A stretch of 64,000 bases of DNA from Fimbriimonadaceae bacterium (GCA_026129685.1 JAHCHO010000007.1:1-64000), one strand, 5' to 3'. Positions 44,861 through 54,509 are shown, counted from the stretch's first letter. Numbers and translations are program-made. The notes: generated by a model not told the origin, from the letters alone.

Positions 44861-44986
44861 GGTGGGGATTTTGGCGGGTTCTCGACCAAGTGCGCCATGC
44901 CAACGCGCACGTGGTATGGGCACCCGCCGCCCGGCGGGCGATGGTCAGGTGGGGAACCGAGCTGGACGGCGAAAACGCCGCTTCCG

Positions 44987-45451
44987 CTAAGAGGACGTGC
45001 GCGAATAGTTGTTGCGGAAGATCTCGTAGACCCGGACGACCTCCCCGCGAGCGACGTCGATCGTGTACCGATCCTCGTGTCGGATCGTGCCTCGCTCCTT
45101 CATTCGCAGATAGACCCGGCAACGCATGCTTCCCGCACCGACGTTGCGGATGTACGCGTAGTACGGGCTTTCCGACGCTCCCGAGACCGTCGTGAACTCG
45201 ATGTCGTCCGGATCGTTGACGGAACACCACGCCGGGTTCGTTCCGACCGCATCCGTGCGACAGCCGGCTGTAGAGTCGTACGCTCCCCGGTTGGGCACGA
45301 CGACGAGGACGAAGTCGCTGGAAGTGGTGCTCTCGACCCCGAAGAACACGTCGGAGTTAACCCCCGCCAGTTGGCCGACGCCGCCGCAACCCGCCAAGAG
45401 CGAGGTTGCGACGACCGTGATCGCACACGAGAAGAGGGCGCGTTTCGCCAT
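44987..45451 (-). CDS. small lipoprotein, tandem paralogue
   Basis: A 154-residue lipoprotein (lipobox 'SLLAGCGG'). It carries the same blocks as its neighbour: 'GVNSDVFFGVES', 'LVVVPNRG', 'CRTDAVGTNPAWC', 'IEFTT', 'SPYYAYIRNVG', 'YEIFRNNYSR'. The pair appears to have arisen by local duplication and then diverged. Function is unknown. The divergent neighbour is the AhpC-like gene. Confidence 0.7.
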   Translation of the reverse strand: MAKRALFSCAITVVATSLLAGCGGVGQLAGVNSDVFFGVESTTSSDFVLVVVPNRGAYDSTAGCRTDAVGTNPAWCSVNDPDDIEFTTVSGASESPYYAYIRNVGAGSMRCRVYLRMKERGTIRHEDRYTIDVARGEVVRVYEIFRNNYSRTSS

Positions 45452-45519
45452 GGGGCTATGTTAGCCGTCGTCCTGGCGGCAAGTCCACGGTGGCCGACCG
45501 AGTGCCACAATGGAGGCTC

Positions 45520-46164
45520 ATGAAGACGACGGGTCTCCTCGTCCTATCGGTGGCGCTCGCGGCGGGATGCGCGGCGCCCCCCAAACTCGCGCCGATCGTG
45601 GAGGGCTCGTCCAAGCCGCGCCATCCCGTAACGGCGACCATGGCCGAAGAGGCAGAGGCGAACGCCCGCAAGCCGGCCCCCCCGTTCGACGGCGTCGACG
45701 CGGCGGGCCGAGAACGCACGCTTGAATCGCTGACCCACGGCCGCCCCCTCGTGCTCTACTTCGTGAAGGACGGATGCCCCTGCTCGGTCGACGCCGAACC
45801 GCTCTACCAACGGATGGCCGCCAAGTTCGGCGCGAAGGCCAACTTCGCCGCCGTCATCAACGGAGGTCAGGTCGTTGCGGACAAGTGGCTCAAGGTGATG
45901 AAGACGCCCTACCCGGTGATTCTCGACCCGGATATGAAGGTCATCAAGGACTACGGCATCGAGCGGTCGGTCTACCTGGCCCTGATCGACGCCCAGCGGC
46001 GGATCGTCAAGCTCTGGCCCGGCTACTCGGCGTCCATGCTGAAGGAACTGAACGCCGCGCTCAGCAAGGCCACGGATACGGAGGAAACGCCCTTCGACCC
46101 TCTCTACGCCCCCGTCGAACTCTCCAGCGGGTGCTCGTTCGCCTCGTCCGTTCCCGGCGTCTGA
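45520..46164 (+). CDS. AhpC/TSA-type thioredoxin-fold lipoprotein
   Basis: A 214-residue lipoprotein (lipobox 'LSVALAAGCAAP'). The thioredoxin fold starts at about residue 65: 'RPLVLYFVKDGCPCSVDAEP' contains a CPC motif in place of the usual CxxC, followed by 'LDPDMKVIKDYGIERSVYLALI'. It may act as a membrane-anchored peroxide or thiol oxidoreductase. The single-residue spacing of CPC weakens any disulphide role and fits a peroxidatic Cys. Start at 45520 places the lipobox correctly. Confidence 0.7.
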   Translation: MKTTGLLVLSVALAAGCAAPPKLAPIVEGSSKPRHPVTATMAEEAEANARKPAPPFDGVDAAGRERTLESLTHGRPLVLYFVKDGCPCSVDAEPLYQRMAAKFGAKANFAAVINGGQVVADKWLKVMKTPYPVILDPDMKVIKDYGIERSVYLALIDAQRRIVKLWPGYSASMLKELNAALSKATDTEETPFDPLYAPVELSSGCSFASSVPGV

Positions 46165-46280
46165 CGGCGCGCTTCGGCCAAACCTGCGGAAGGAGTCCAG
46201 ATTGATTCGTCGAACCAGTACGGTCGGCGGGGGCTCCCTTAGCCGCGACCATCCGCCCCGACGCCCCTCGCCGGCGGCGG

Positions 46281-46286
46281 TATAAT
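46281..46286 (+). promoter_or_regulatory. perfect -10 box (TATAAT) with structured leader
   Basis: TATAAT precedes the TfoX-like gene by about 80 bases. A recognisable -35 box is lacking. The leader has a TTCG-loop hairpin (about 46310) and a CCGGGT...ACCCGG stem (about 46330-46350). Confidence 0.45.
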
Positions 46287-46362
46287 GACGCGGTGGGGGA
46301 CCAGAGGCGCTTCGGCGCTCCGCTGACGACCGGGTGGTGCGAAACCCGGAGGGGCTACCGAT

Positions 46363-46692
46363 TTGGTGTATCGACCCGTACGCTACGAGCAGATGATGAA
46401 GGCCGCCGAGGCCTATGATTGTCGTGCGCGCCGCATGTTCGGTGGCATGGCGATCTACACCGGCCCAAAGATGTTCGCGTTCCTCTACGAGTCGGAGATC
46501 GGGCTTAAGTTGGCCCCGCCGGACCTCGCCGAGGCCCTGAGCCTTCCCGGCGCCGAACCCCTTCGCCCCGACCCCGAAGCCGAGCCGATGCGCGAGTACG
46601 TCAGGATGCCCGCCGACATCCTCGACAACTTCGAGTGCTTCCAGAACTGGGTCATGCGGAGCGCCAACTACGTGCGCAACCGGATGCACTGA
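46363..46692 (+). CDS. TfoX N-terminal-domain-like protein
   Basis: A 109-residue protein. 'MFGGMAIYTGPKMFAFLYES' (about 25-45) and 'GLKLAPPD' are characteristic of the TfoX N-terminal domain. In other bacteria TfoX has a DNA-linked competence role, but stand-alone domain proteins of this kind have no assigned function. The reading starts at TTG with GTG next; GGAGGGG lies 8-12 bases upstream. A -10 box lies upstream and a strong hairpin follows. Confidence 0.75.
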   Translation: MVYRPVRYEQMMKAAEAYDCRARRMFGGMAIYTGPKMFAFLYESEIGLKLAPPDLAEALSLPGAEPLRPDPEAEPMREYVRMPADILDNFECFQNWVMRSANYVRNRMH

Positions 46693-46760
46693 CCCGATCG
46701 GTTCGGCCCCACCGTCGAGTTTCCGTCCCCGCTTCCCGGAGATTCACGCGCCCAAAGTGA

Positions 46761-46790
46761 GACGGGACGCGCCTTTCGGCGCGCCCCGTC
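46761..46790. terminator. bidirectional hairpin between convergent genes
   Basis: GACGGG-A-CGCGCC (46761-46773) pairs with GGCGCG-C-CCCGTC (46778-46790) around TTTC. It sits between the stop codons at 46692 (+) and 46813 (-). Confidence 0.65.
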
Positions 46791-46812
46791 CCGGTCGTGG
46801 AAGGAAAGCGGA

Positions 46813-47046
46813 CTAGCCGCCGGTCTTCGTCTCGCCCGCCGGGGCCTCGGTCCCACCGGCCGGAGCCTGCGTGCCCTCCGCGGGCTTGGCGGTGTCGCCG
46901 GCCGGGGCCGCCGCGTCGTCCTTCTTCTCGGCCGGAGCCGTCGTGTCGGTCGGAGCGGTCGTATCGCCTTCCTTCTTCTCGGTGCAGCCGACGAGGACGC
47001 CGGCCAGCAGAACGCTCGCGAGGAGCATGCTCAGAAACTTCTTCAT
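46813..47046 (-). CDS. small Ala/Pro/Thr-rich lipoprotein
   Basis: A 77-residue lipoprotein (signal 'MLLASVLLAGVLVGC') followed by a low-complexity tail of repeated TAPA/PAG/EGTQAPAGG units. TGGAGGCAACAAC gives a strong ribosome-binding site. Such proteins are abundant in this group, but function is unknown. Confidence 0.75.
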   Translation of the reverse strand: MKKFLSMLLASVLLAGVLVGCTEKKEGDTTAPTDTTAPAEKKDDAAAPAGDTAKPAEGTQAPAGGTEAPAGETKTGG

Positions 47047-47188
47047 GTTGTTGCCTCCAGTCGAATGGTGCGAGTAGGCCAGTCACCTACCGTTCGTGCT
47101 TGACACGAACTGCGCGCCATTGTACCAAACGTCTCTATTGACGTCGGCATGGGACCCATCCGTTGCATCGAGGGCCGACGAATCAACC

Positions 47189-47695
47189 CTAGCCGCCAAG
47201 GCTGAGCCCTTCGAACTGCGCCGGATCGAAATCGCTCGCCGTGACCCGCTGAATCCGCCACTTCTTGGTGGGGATCACCAGGTACTCGGTCGCCTCTTCC
47301 TTCGCGAATCGGAACGTGACCTCGCGGAACGTGAAACTCTTCTCCAGCGTGAACAGCCTCAGCGTCATAGTCACGGGCGCCTTCATCTCCGCCGTCTTGC
47401 CGTCCTCGGACAGCCGGAGGGGGGCGCGTTCGATCGTCACCTCCGGCTTTTGCTTCTTGATGAAGTCGGCGATCTCTCCCCTCTGAAAGATCGGTTCTCC
47501 GTTGACCTCCAGGTTGCGGCTGAGCAGGTCCAGTACGCCGCCCGGGCGCCCTTCCTTGCTCGCCAAGATCGCTTCGTCAAGCGCCCGGTCGATCAAAACC
47601 CGGTCCGAAACTGCGGAGCTCGCCCCAAAGCGCAAGACGGCGGCAACGACCCCGATCACGAGCAATAGGACCAACCCGAACTTGGCGGCTTTCAT
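47189..47695 (-). CDS. single-pass membrane protein of unknown function
   Basis: A 168-residue protein with one N-terminal membrane helix ('KFGLVLLLVIGVVAAVLRFG', residues 5-24). The outer part has an alternating hydrophobic pattern ('TMTLRLFTLEKSFTFREVTFRF') and a C-terminal 'YLVIPTKKWRIQRV', suggesting an NTF2/SnoaL-like or beta-rich extracytoplasmic domain. No family is assigned. It stands alone between a divergent coiled-coil membrane protein and the lipoprotein. Confidence 0.65.
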   Translation of the reverse strand: MKAAKFGLVLLLVIGVVAAVLRFGASSAVSDRVLIDRALDEAILASKEGRPGGVLDLLSRNLEVNGEPIFQRGEIADFIKKQKPEVTIERAPLRLSEDGKTAEMKAPVTMTLRLFTLEKSFTFREVTFRFAKEEATEYLVIPTKKWRIQRVTASDFDPAQFEGLSLGG

Positions 47696-47827
47696 AGTCG
47701 CACCTACGCTACCAAACGCGGCTCCGCTCGCGCCGGGTCACAATGGAGGACGCGCATGGGCGGAAGGTACCGGTCGACCCTCGGACCCCGGCTACCATGA
47801 CGCGGCGGAATCACGGTGACCTACCCC

Positions 47828-48142
47828 ATGCCCAATCTCTTGGCGCAACTCTCTCTCAGCGAGGACGTCATCATGTCGTTCGTCGCGGCCGGGCTGTTCG
47901 TCGTGTTGCCTCTGGTCGCCATTCTCCTGAACCATCAACGAAAGATGGCCGAGTTGTTCCACCGCCGCGACCGCGACTCGGGCGCGGAGACCGCGCGCAT
48001 CGCGCGCCTCGAACAGGAGGTCGCCCAGGTGCGTCAGCAGGTCAACGAACTGGTGATCCGGCAGGACGACAGCATGGTTCGGATGCGGAGGATGCCCGCG
48101 ATCGGCGACGAAACAAAGGTCCAACAACGCCTCGAGGAGTAG
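47828..48142 (+). CDS. membrane protein with C-terminal coiled coil
   Basis: A 104-residue protein with a single helix ('IMSFVAAGLFVVLPLVAILL', about 15-35) and a heptad-like charged tail ('ETARIARLEQEVAQVRQQVNELVIRQ', about 53-78), which is similar in layout to PspB-like phage-shock proteins. It may sense or shape the inner membrane. A GTG (47816) four codons upstream is an alternative start. Confidence 0.6.
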   Translation: MPNLLAQLSLSEDVIMSFVAAGLFVVLPLVAILLNHQRKMAELFHRRDRDSGAETARIARLEQEVAQVRQQVNELVIRQDDSMVRMRRMPAIGDETKVQQRLEE

Positions 48143-48219
48143 CGCTCGAGCAACGTTCTTGCGACAAGGAGTTCCCCGGAAGGCGTCGAATTGCCACCTT
48201 CTCCTTGGAGCCGATCTCG

Positions 48220-50070
48220 ATGAAGCACCCGACCCCCACCGTCGCGTTGTTCCTGGCGCTTTGCGGAACCCTCGCCGCCCAACAACCCGCCTCCCAACCG
48301 AACACCGAATACCGCAAGATCGAGGCGATGATCCCAATGCGCGATGGGATCAAGCTCTACACCGCGATCTACGTCCCGACCAACCGGCCGGGCAAACACC
48401 CGATGCTGATGGAGAGAACGGGCTACGGGGCCGGGCCCTACGGCGAAGGGACCCGCCGATCCCACCGAGGTTCGCCCAAGATGCGCGACGCCGGGTACGC
48501 CTTCGTCTACCAGGACGTGCGCGGCCGGGGCATGAGCGAGGGCGAGTTCGAGCACATCCGGCCGCAACTCGCCATCCGCTGGTTGCCCCACGACGTCGAC
48601 GAAAGCACCGACACCTACGACACGGTGGATTGGCTGATCAAGAACGTGCCGGACAACAACGGCCGCGTCGGCCAATGGGGCATCTCCTACCCTGGTGGGT
48701 ACGCCGCCCTCGGCGCGCTCAACACCCATCCCGCGCTCAAGGCCATCTCACCCCAGGCGCCCACCGCCGACTGGTTCCTCGGCGATGACTTCCACCACAA
48801 CGGGGTGCTCTTCCTGCAGGACGCCTTCTCGTTCCTCTCCGGTTTCGACGCCCCCCGTTCCGGCCCCGGAGGTCCTCGCTCGCGCCTCTTCTCGTTCAAC
48901 CTGGACGGGGACGCCTACAAGTTCTTCCTCGACCTCGGGCCCATCCGCAATACCCAGGACGAGAGGTACTTCGGCGGACGCAGCCGGTTCTGGAACGACA
49001 TGTTCCGCCACGGGACCTACGACGAGTTCTGGCAGGCGCGCAGCGTGCCCCACAACATGCGCAACGTCACCGCCGCCGTCCTCACCGTCGGCGGCTGGTT
49101 CGACGCGGAGGACCTCTACGGCGCCCTCAACGTCTACAAGGCGACGGAAGCTCAGAACAAGGGAATCTTCAACGCCCTCTGCATGGGTCCGTGGTCGCAC
49201 GGCGGTTGGGCCGGACCCGTCGGCGACCGACTGGGGGACGTCCTTTTCGGTTCGCTGACCTCGCGTCACTATCAGGACGAAATCGAGTTCAAGTTCTTCG
49301 ACGCCTGCCTACGGGGCGATGGCAAACCGGCCCTCGCCGAGGCGACCGTCTTCGAAACCGGGGCCAACCGCTGGCGCGAGTTCGACGCTTGGCCTCCCAA
49401 GGGCGCAACGTCGACGACCTATTCGTTCGGACCCGGTGAGACACTCGCCCTGTCTCCCTCGGGCGCCTCCGGCGCCGACTCCTACGAGAGCGACCCCATG
49501 AAGCCCGTACCCTACGAGGGCGGCACCCTCCGGGGGCGGTCCTCGACCTACATGATCGCCGATCAGCGCTTCGCCGACGAGCGACCGGACGTGCTCGCCT
49601 ACGCTTCGCCCCCGCTGGAGCAGGACGTCACCTGGGCGGGACCGGTCCGCGCCAACCTCTTCGTCGAAACGACGGGCACGGACGCCGACTTCGTCGTGAA
49701 GATCGTGGACGTGCAACCTCAGGGCACCAAGGGCGTCCAGGACAAGGACTTGAGCGACGCGCAGATTCTGGTCCGGGGCGAAATCATGCGAGCCAAGTTC
49801 CGAAACTCCTATTCGAACCCGCAACCCCTGACCCCCGGGAAGGTCGAAAAGGTGTCCTTTGCTCTGCCCGACGTGCTTCACACCTTCAAGAAGGGCCACC
49901 GGATCATGGTTCAAGTGCAGTCCTCCTGGTTTCCCCTCGCCGACCGCAACCCGCAGACCTTTGGGGACATCTACTCGCTCGGACCGGAGGCGTTCGTCAA
50001 GTCCACGACCCGGATCCACCGAGGAGGGACGAGCCCGAGCGGCGTCGAGGTGGGTGTGTTGAGGGGCTAG
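48220..50070 (+). CDS. CocE/NonD-family hydrolase (S15-like)
   Basis: A 616-residue secreted protein with signal peptide (TVALFLALCGTLAAQQP). The alpha/beta hydrolase part has 'PMRDGIKLYTAIYVPTN', 'RGRGMSEGEFE', a nucleophile elbow GQWGISYPGGYAA (Ser), 'GGWFDAED' (Asp) and 'CMGPWSHGG' (His). The later half is a jellyroll cap ('VTWAGPVRANLFVETTGTDADFVVKI'). Relatives are X-Pro peptidases or cocaine-esterase-like acylases. Start at ATG 48220 follows GGAG. The substrate is not known. Confidence 0.85.
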   Translation: MKHPTPTVALFLALCGTLAAQQPASQPNTEYRKIEAMIPMRDGIKLYTAIYVPTNRPGKHPMLMERTGYGAGPYGEGTRRSHRGSPKMRDAGYAFVYQDVRGRGMSEGEFEHIRPQLAIRWLPHDVDESTDTYDTVDWLIKNVPDNNGRVGQWGISYPGGYAALGALNTHPALKAISPQAPTADWFLGDDFHHNGVLFLQDAFSFLSGFDAPRSGPGGPRSRLFSFNLDGDAYKFFLDLGPIRNTQDERYFGGRSRFWNDMFRHGTYDEFWQARSVPHNMRNVTAAVLTVGGWFDAEDLYGALNVYKATEAQNKGIFNALCMGPWSHGGWAGPVGDRLGDVLFGSLTSRHYQDEIEFKFFDACLRGDGKPALAEATVFETGANRWREFDAWPPKGATSTTYSFGPGETLALSPSGASGADSYESDPMKPVPYEGGTLRGRSSTYMIADQRFADERPDVLAYASPPLEQDVTWAGPVRANLFVETTGTDADFVVKIVDVQPQGTKGVQDKDLSDAQILVRGEIMRAKFRNSYSNPQPLTPGKVEKVSFALPDVLHTFKKGHRIMVQVQSSWFPLADRNPQTFGDIYSLGPEAFVKSTTRIHRGGTSPSGVEVGVLRG

Positions 50071-50133
50071 CGCCGCGCCTCCCGAGTGGCGACCGATGGC
50101 GTATCCTAGAGCGGACTCGCCTTCGGAGCCGTT

Positions 50134-53133
50134 GTGCGCCATACCTCGACCTCTCGTCACTCGACCTTCGCCTGTCTGGTGGGCATCGCCGTCGCGGTGT
50201 TATCGGGTCTTGGCTTCGGCGTCGTGCCCGGGCCGGCCTCGTCCTCCTTCGCCGAACCACCGGTTCGGAAGCCCGATCCCTTTCCCAAACCCGCGTTCGC
50301 GCCGGACGCCGTGTTGGTCGCCTTCCGCGAAGCCCAGCCCCTCGCCGCCCGTCGTTCGGTCATCGACCGGCTCGGGCTCACGCCCGATCGCCGAGTCCGG
50401 AGCCCCTTCTTCGTACGGCTTCGCCTTCCCAGGGGAGTCACGGTGGACGAGACAGTACGGGCTCTTCGCCGTGACCCCGCGGTGCGCATCGCCGAGCCGG
50501 ACTGGATCGTCCACACCGCGCAGTGGTTCCCAAACGACCCGAAGTTTCCCCAACTCTACGGTCTGCACAATACGGGCCAGACGGGCGGTACCGCCGACGC
50601 CGACATCGACGCGCCCGAAGCCTGGTCCCGATCGCGCGGCGCGACCCAGACCATCGTCGCGGTCATTGACACCGGCGTCTTCGCCAACCATCCCGACCTG
50701 GCGGCGAACATCCTCAAGGACGCCCAAGGCAAAGTGGTCGGCTACGACTATTACTCCTTCGACGCCGACCCCAACGACGAGACCGGGCACGGCACCCACG
50801 TCGCCGGCATCGTGGGCGCCGTCGGCAACAACGGCATCGGCGTCATCGGCGTCTGCCCGATCGTGCGGATCATGCCCCTCCGCTTCATCGGACCGGACGG
50901 TGGCGCGATTTCCTCCGCGATCCTGGCGACCGACTTCGCCCGCGAACACGGGGCGAACGTGATCAACAACTCCTGGGGCGGCGGAGGCTTCAGCGACCTC
51001 CTCAAAGAGGCGATCGAACGTTGCCGCGACGCGAACCTCGTCTACGTCGCCGCCGCCGGAAACTCCGGGGCAAGCCTCGATACCGGCACCTTCTACCCGG
51101 CGAGCTACAACCGCTACGTGGACAACATCGTCGTGGTGGGGGCGACCGACCACAACGACCTGATCGCGCCGTTCTCAAACTACGGCACCACCGTCGATCT
51201 CGCCGCGCCCGGCAAGGACGTGCTCAGCACCGTGCCCCCAAGCCTGGATACCGACGGCACTCCCGACGGCTACCAAATGTACTACGGCACCTCGATGGCC
51301 GCGCCCTTGGTGTCCGGGACGGCCGCGCTGATCGTGACCCGCTTCCCCGGCTTGCCCTACCTGCGGATCAAGGACCGTCTCCTCCAGACCGCCGACCGAT
51401 CCGACGTGTACGTCGGCAAGGTCGCGACGGGCCGCCTGAATGCGTTCGCCGCGCTCGAGGTGGACGACATTCCGCCTGCCCCCCCTAAGAACCTACGGGT
51501 GTTCGCGATCACCCCCAGCACGGTCCAATTGCGATTCGCCCAATCGGGGGACGACGGCGACGTTGGACGAGCGGCGCGCTACGAGGTCCGAACCGCCTCG
51601 AATCCCATCTCGCCCGATGGCTTTGGGCTCGCCGCTCCCGCCGGAATCGCGTTGCCGAACCTGACGGTCCCCGACGTGCGCGCCAGCGTGTCGAATCTGA
51701 CCCCCGGCCAAACGGTCTTCGTGGCGGTTCGGGCGGTCGATAACGTCGGCAACGTGTCCGAACCGGTCTCCTTTGGCCCGATCGCGACGGCACCGGCCTT
51801 CTGGCAGGATCAGGTTGAGTCGCTACCCCGCTTCACCGCCGGAGCGGGCACAAAGTGGGCGATCACCGAAGAGGCTTGGCAGAGCCCGACCCACGCCTGG
51901 ACCGACTCGCCGGGCGAACCCTATTCGCACAACGCCAACTCGGCCCTGACCCTGACGACGCCGATGCGAATCAACGGACCCGTCGCCCTTCGCTTCGCCG
52001 CCAAGCTCTCGCTGGAGGCGAGCTACGACTATGTGTACGTCGAGGCGTCGGGCAACGGCGGAGCTTGGACGCGACTGCTCGCCCTCACCGGCCTGACCGA
52101 CTGGAAGACCTATTCCGTTCCGATGGTTCAGTACCAGGGACAGGACGTTCGCTTCCGGTTCCGCCTGGTCAGCGACGCAACGGTCGCCTACGAGGGAATC
52201 TGGATCGACGACCTCTACGTGGTGCCGTACCTGCAGGCCTACCGAGACGACGTCGAAGGCAGTCCTCGGTTCGTGGGCGACGCACCGTGGGCCACGACGA
52301 CCACCCAGAGGTATAGCCCGGTGCGATCATGGACGGACAGCCCCTCCGGCAACTACGCGAACGGGATCGACATCGGCCTGACGGGCACGAACACGATCGA
52401 TGTGTCCAACCTCGCCGACCCCCAAGTGGTCGTCTGGACCAAGGCGGTTCTGGAGCGCAACTACGACTTCCTGCGGGTCCGCGCCGACGTGGACGGGTCG
52501 GGCTTTGCCCTCAAAGGATCCTTCACCGGCACCACCGAGTGGGCGCCTCTGATCTTCCCGATCGGGCCGGCGAGCACCGTGAAGCTCCAGTTCCGGCTCC
52601 AGACCGACCTCAACTTCGGTTACGACGGCGTGTACTTGGACGATATCGGAATCCTTGGGGAGGAGATTCTGACCGCTCCAACCTGCCAAGTCTCGGGACA
52701 GTTGCGATTCAGCGGCCTCGCGGCGGGCGCGACGCCTCCGACGGGCGTCTGGTTCGAAACGCGCCCCCAGGGCTCGACGGCGGGCTGGATGCGAGTCTGG
52801 GCCTCGGTCGCCGGTGATGGAAGCTTCGACCTGACGGTGCCTCGAGGCCTGTACGACGTCGCGGTGCAGGGCGCGCCTTGGCTCCGCAAAGTGTCGCCCG
52901 TGAACGCGACCGGCGAGACCGCCGGCAGCTTGGACTGGACGCTCCGCAACGGAGACGTCTCGGGCGACAACCGGGTCAACATCACGGACTTTCTGCTCTT
53001 CCGGGCGGCCTTCGGCGCGAGTCCCGCGAGCGCGACTTGGAACCCTCGAGCCGACCTCAACCGCGACGGAACGGTGTCCACCGCCGATTTCCTTCTCCTG
53101 CGAACGGCGCTCGGTGCGACGGGCGACGCGTGA
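50134..53133 (+). CDS. secreted subtilisin-like protease with dockerin-like end
   Basis: A 999-residue S8 protease. The signal (CLVGIAVAVLSGLGFG) is followed by an inhibitor-like propeptide ('DAVLVAFREAQPLAARRSVI'). The catalytic triad is visible: Asp179 in 'AVIDTG', His222 in GHGTHVAG and Ser387 in 'GTSMAAPLVSG'. Two related beta-sandwich repeats (about 550-690 and 700-840) follow. The end (about 940-998) has two dockerin/EF-hand-like calcium loops, 'DVSGDNRVNITDFLLFRAAF' and 'DLNRDGTVSTADFLLLRTAL'. It probably degrades extracellular proteins. Start is GTG. Confidence 0.88.
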   Translation: MRHTSTSRHSTFACLVGIAVAVLSGLGFGVVPGPASSSFAEPPVRKPDPFPKPAFAPDAVLVAFREAQPLAARRSVIDRLGLTPDRRVRSPFFVRLRLPRGVTVDETVRALRRDPAVRIAEPDWIVHTAQWFPNDPKFPQLYGLHNTGQTGGTADADIDAPEAWSRSRGATQTIVAVIDTGVFANHPDLAANILKDAQGKVVGYDYYSFDADPNDETGHGTHVAGIVGAVGNNGIGVIGVCPIVRIMPLRFIGPDGGAISSAILATDFAREHGANVINNSWGGGGFSDLLKEAIERCRDANLVYVAAAGNSGASLDTGTFYPASYNRYVDNIVVVGATDHNDLIAPFSNYGTTVDLAAPGKDVLSTVPPSLDTDGTPDGYQMYYGTSMAAPLVSGTAALIVTRFPGLPYLRIKDRLLQTADRSDVYVGKVATGRLNAFAALEVDDIPPAPPKNLRVFAITPSTVQLRFAQSGDDGDVGRAARYEVRTASNPISPDGFGLAAPAGIALPNLTVPDVRASVSNLTPGQTVFVAVRAVDNVGNVSEPVSFGPIATAPAFWQDQVESLPRFTAGAGTKWAITEEAWQSPTHAWTDSPGEPYSHNANSALTLTTPMRINGPVALRFAAKLSLEASYDYVYVEASGNGGAWTRLLALTGLTDWKTYSVPMVQYQGQDVRFRFRLVSDATVAYEGIWIDDLYVVPYLQAYRDDVEGSPRFVGDAPWATTTTQRYSPVRSWTDSPSGNYANGIDIGLTGTNTIDVSNLADPQVVVWTKAVLERNYDFLRVRADVDGSGFALKGSFTGTTEWAPLIFPIGPASTVKLQFRLQTDLNFGYDGVYLDDIGILGEEILTAPTCQVSGQLRFSGLAAGATPPTGVWFETRPQGSTAGWMRVWASVAGDGSFDLTVPRGLYDVAVQGAPWLRKVSPVNATGETAGSLDWTLRNGDVSGDNRVNITDFLLFRAAFGASPASATWNPRADLNRDGTVSTADFLLLRTALGATGDA

Positions 53134-53276
53134 CGATTGGCCATCATTCCTGACGAAACGGTGAATATTCAGACGAAAGCCCCACCGGAACGAACGTTAG
53201 TCTGTCTATCGTAGGGACTGAACGGCAATCGTGCCCGACACCACGACATCCATCCCAGAGAGGTCTTTTCAGTCAG

Positions 53277-54218
53277 ATGAAAACAAGGGCGTTTACCCTC
53301 ATCGAACTGCTCGTCGTCATCGCGATCATCGCAATCCTTGCGGCGATCCTCTTCCCCGTCTTCGCCCAAGCCAAAGAGGCCGCGAAGAAATCGGTCGGCG
53401 TGGCTCACCTGAAGCAGCTCAACCTGGCGACGCTCATGTACTCCGCCGACTACGACGACGTCTATCCGTTGGCCTACGAGTACCCTTGGGATGGTCCGGC
53501 GGGCGGCTTCCCGTGGCACCTCCGCGTCTTCCCCTACACCAAGAGCTACGACATCCTCCTCAGCCCCCAGGGCGCGCCGAACCCCTCGGCTTCGAACCTG
53601 AACAACGGCTGGGACTACATTTGGGCCTACGGGACGATCCCGCGCGCCCAACTCAAGCTCCTCAACTACTACACCGTTGGCAACTGGCCGATCGCCCGCG
53701 CGCTGAACGCGGTCGGCGTCCGGTACGACAGCATCATGGGTTGGGGCCAGAACGGGACGGTCTGGGGTTGCTGGGGCGCCTACTGCGGCATCCACGCCGG
53801 CGCCGGCTACACCACCGTCAACGTGGCCTCGAAGAGCCAGTCCTCGCTCGATAACGTGGCCAACCAAGCCCTGATCTTCGATGCCGGCGAGCCCTTCGGC
53901 GACCACGCCACCTTCGGCGTGAACACCGAACTCGGCACCTGCGTCATCCGCTCCTACAACCCGGGCAGCGCGTCCATCGCGGGCGCGACGCCACGTTGGG
54001 GCGGTCCGAAGAGCTGCACCGGGTGGCGCGAGGCAGGCGGCGGCGGAAGCGCCTCCATCCCCGATGCGCTCGCCGTGAAGGTGCGCGACGGACAGGCGAT
54101 CGTCGGATTCGCCGACGGCCATACGTCCGCCATGGGCCTGACCAAGCTCTATGAGACCAAGCCCTGCGCGAACGACTCGGCCTTCAACTGCATGATCCGC
54201 TTCGAGACGAACGGATGA
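53277..54218 (+). CDS. type II secretion/pilin-like protein (prepilin N-terminus)
   Basis: A 313-residue protein with a canonical prepilin start '[20 protein letters not shown]' (residues 4-23, Phe-methylation site after the short leader MKTR) and '[13 protein letters not shown]', diagnostic for this lineage. The rest is a DUF1559-like globular domain ('[15 protein letters not shown]', 'GFADGHTS'). These are exported pseudopilin-like proteins of unknown role, present in many copies in Armatimonadota. The downstream lipoprotein start overlaps its stop (ATGA). Confidence 0.9.
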   Translation: MKTRAFTLIELLVVIAIIAILAAILFPVFAQAKEAAKKSVGVAHLKQLNLATLMYSADYDDVYPLAYEYPWDGPAGGFPWHLRVFPYTKSYDILLSPQGAPNPSASNLNNGWDYIWAYGTIPRAQLKLLNYYTVGNWPIARALNAVGVRYDSIMGWGQNGTVWGCWGAYCGIHAGAGYTTVNVASKSQSSLDNVANQALIFDAGEPFGDHATFGVNTELGTCVIRSYNPGSASIAGATPRWGGPKSCTGWREAGGGGSASIPDALAVKVRDGQAIVGFADGHTSAMGLTKLYETKPCANDSAFNCMIRFETNG

Positions 54219-54433
54219 AGAAGCTCCTCGCCCTCGGTCTGATCGGCCTTTGTACGCTCGGGCTCCTTGGATGCCCCGGCGCGGACGCCCCCAAGGCGAA
54301 CGAAAAGCAGAAAGCCGAAATCGACCGAATCATGAAGGAAGGAATCGGCGCCCCCGGTGACAACAAGGCCGGCGGCACGGCGGAGGCCCAGACGCCCAAC
54401 AACGTCGCTCCGCCCGATTCCAGCACGCCCTAG
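54215..54433 (+). CDS. small lipoprotein coupled to the pseudopilin
   Basis: A 72-residue lipoprotein (lipobox 'CTLGLLGC'). It has a short charged helix ('[14 protein letters not shown]') and a low-complexity tail. The ATG overlaps the pseudopilin stop, so both are translated together. Function is unknown. Confidence 0.75.
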   Translation: MKKLLALGLIGLCTLGLLGCPGADAPKANEKQKAEIDRIMKEGIGAPGDNKAGGTAEAQTPNNVAPPDSSTP

Positions 54434-54450
54434 TCGACCACGACTCTCGC

Positions 54451-54481
54451 GGCGGTTGGCGGACTCGCTCCGCCAGCCGCC
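54451..54481. terminator. strong bidirectional hairpin
   Basis: GGCGGTTGGCGGA pairs with TCCGCCAGCCGCC over 13 pairs (one G-T), loop CTCGC, between convergent lipoprotein and proS stops. Confidence 0.65.
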
Positions 54482-54509
54482 GTGTTGATCTACAGGGACT
54501 AGCCGCGCC

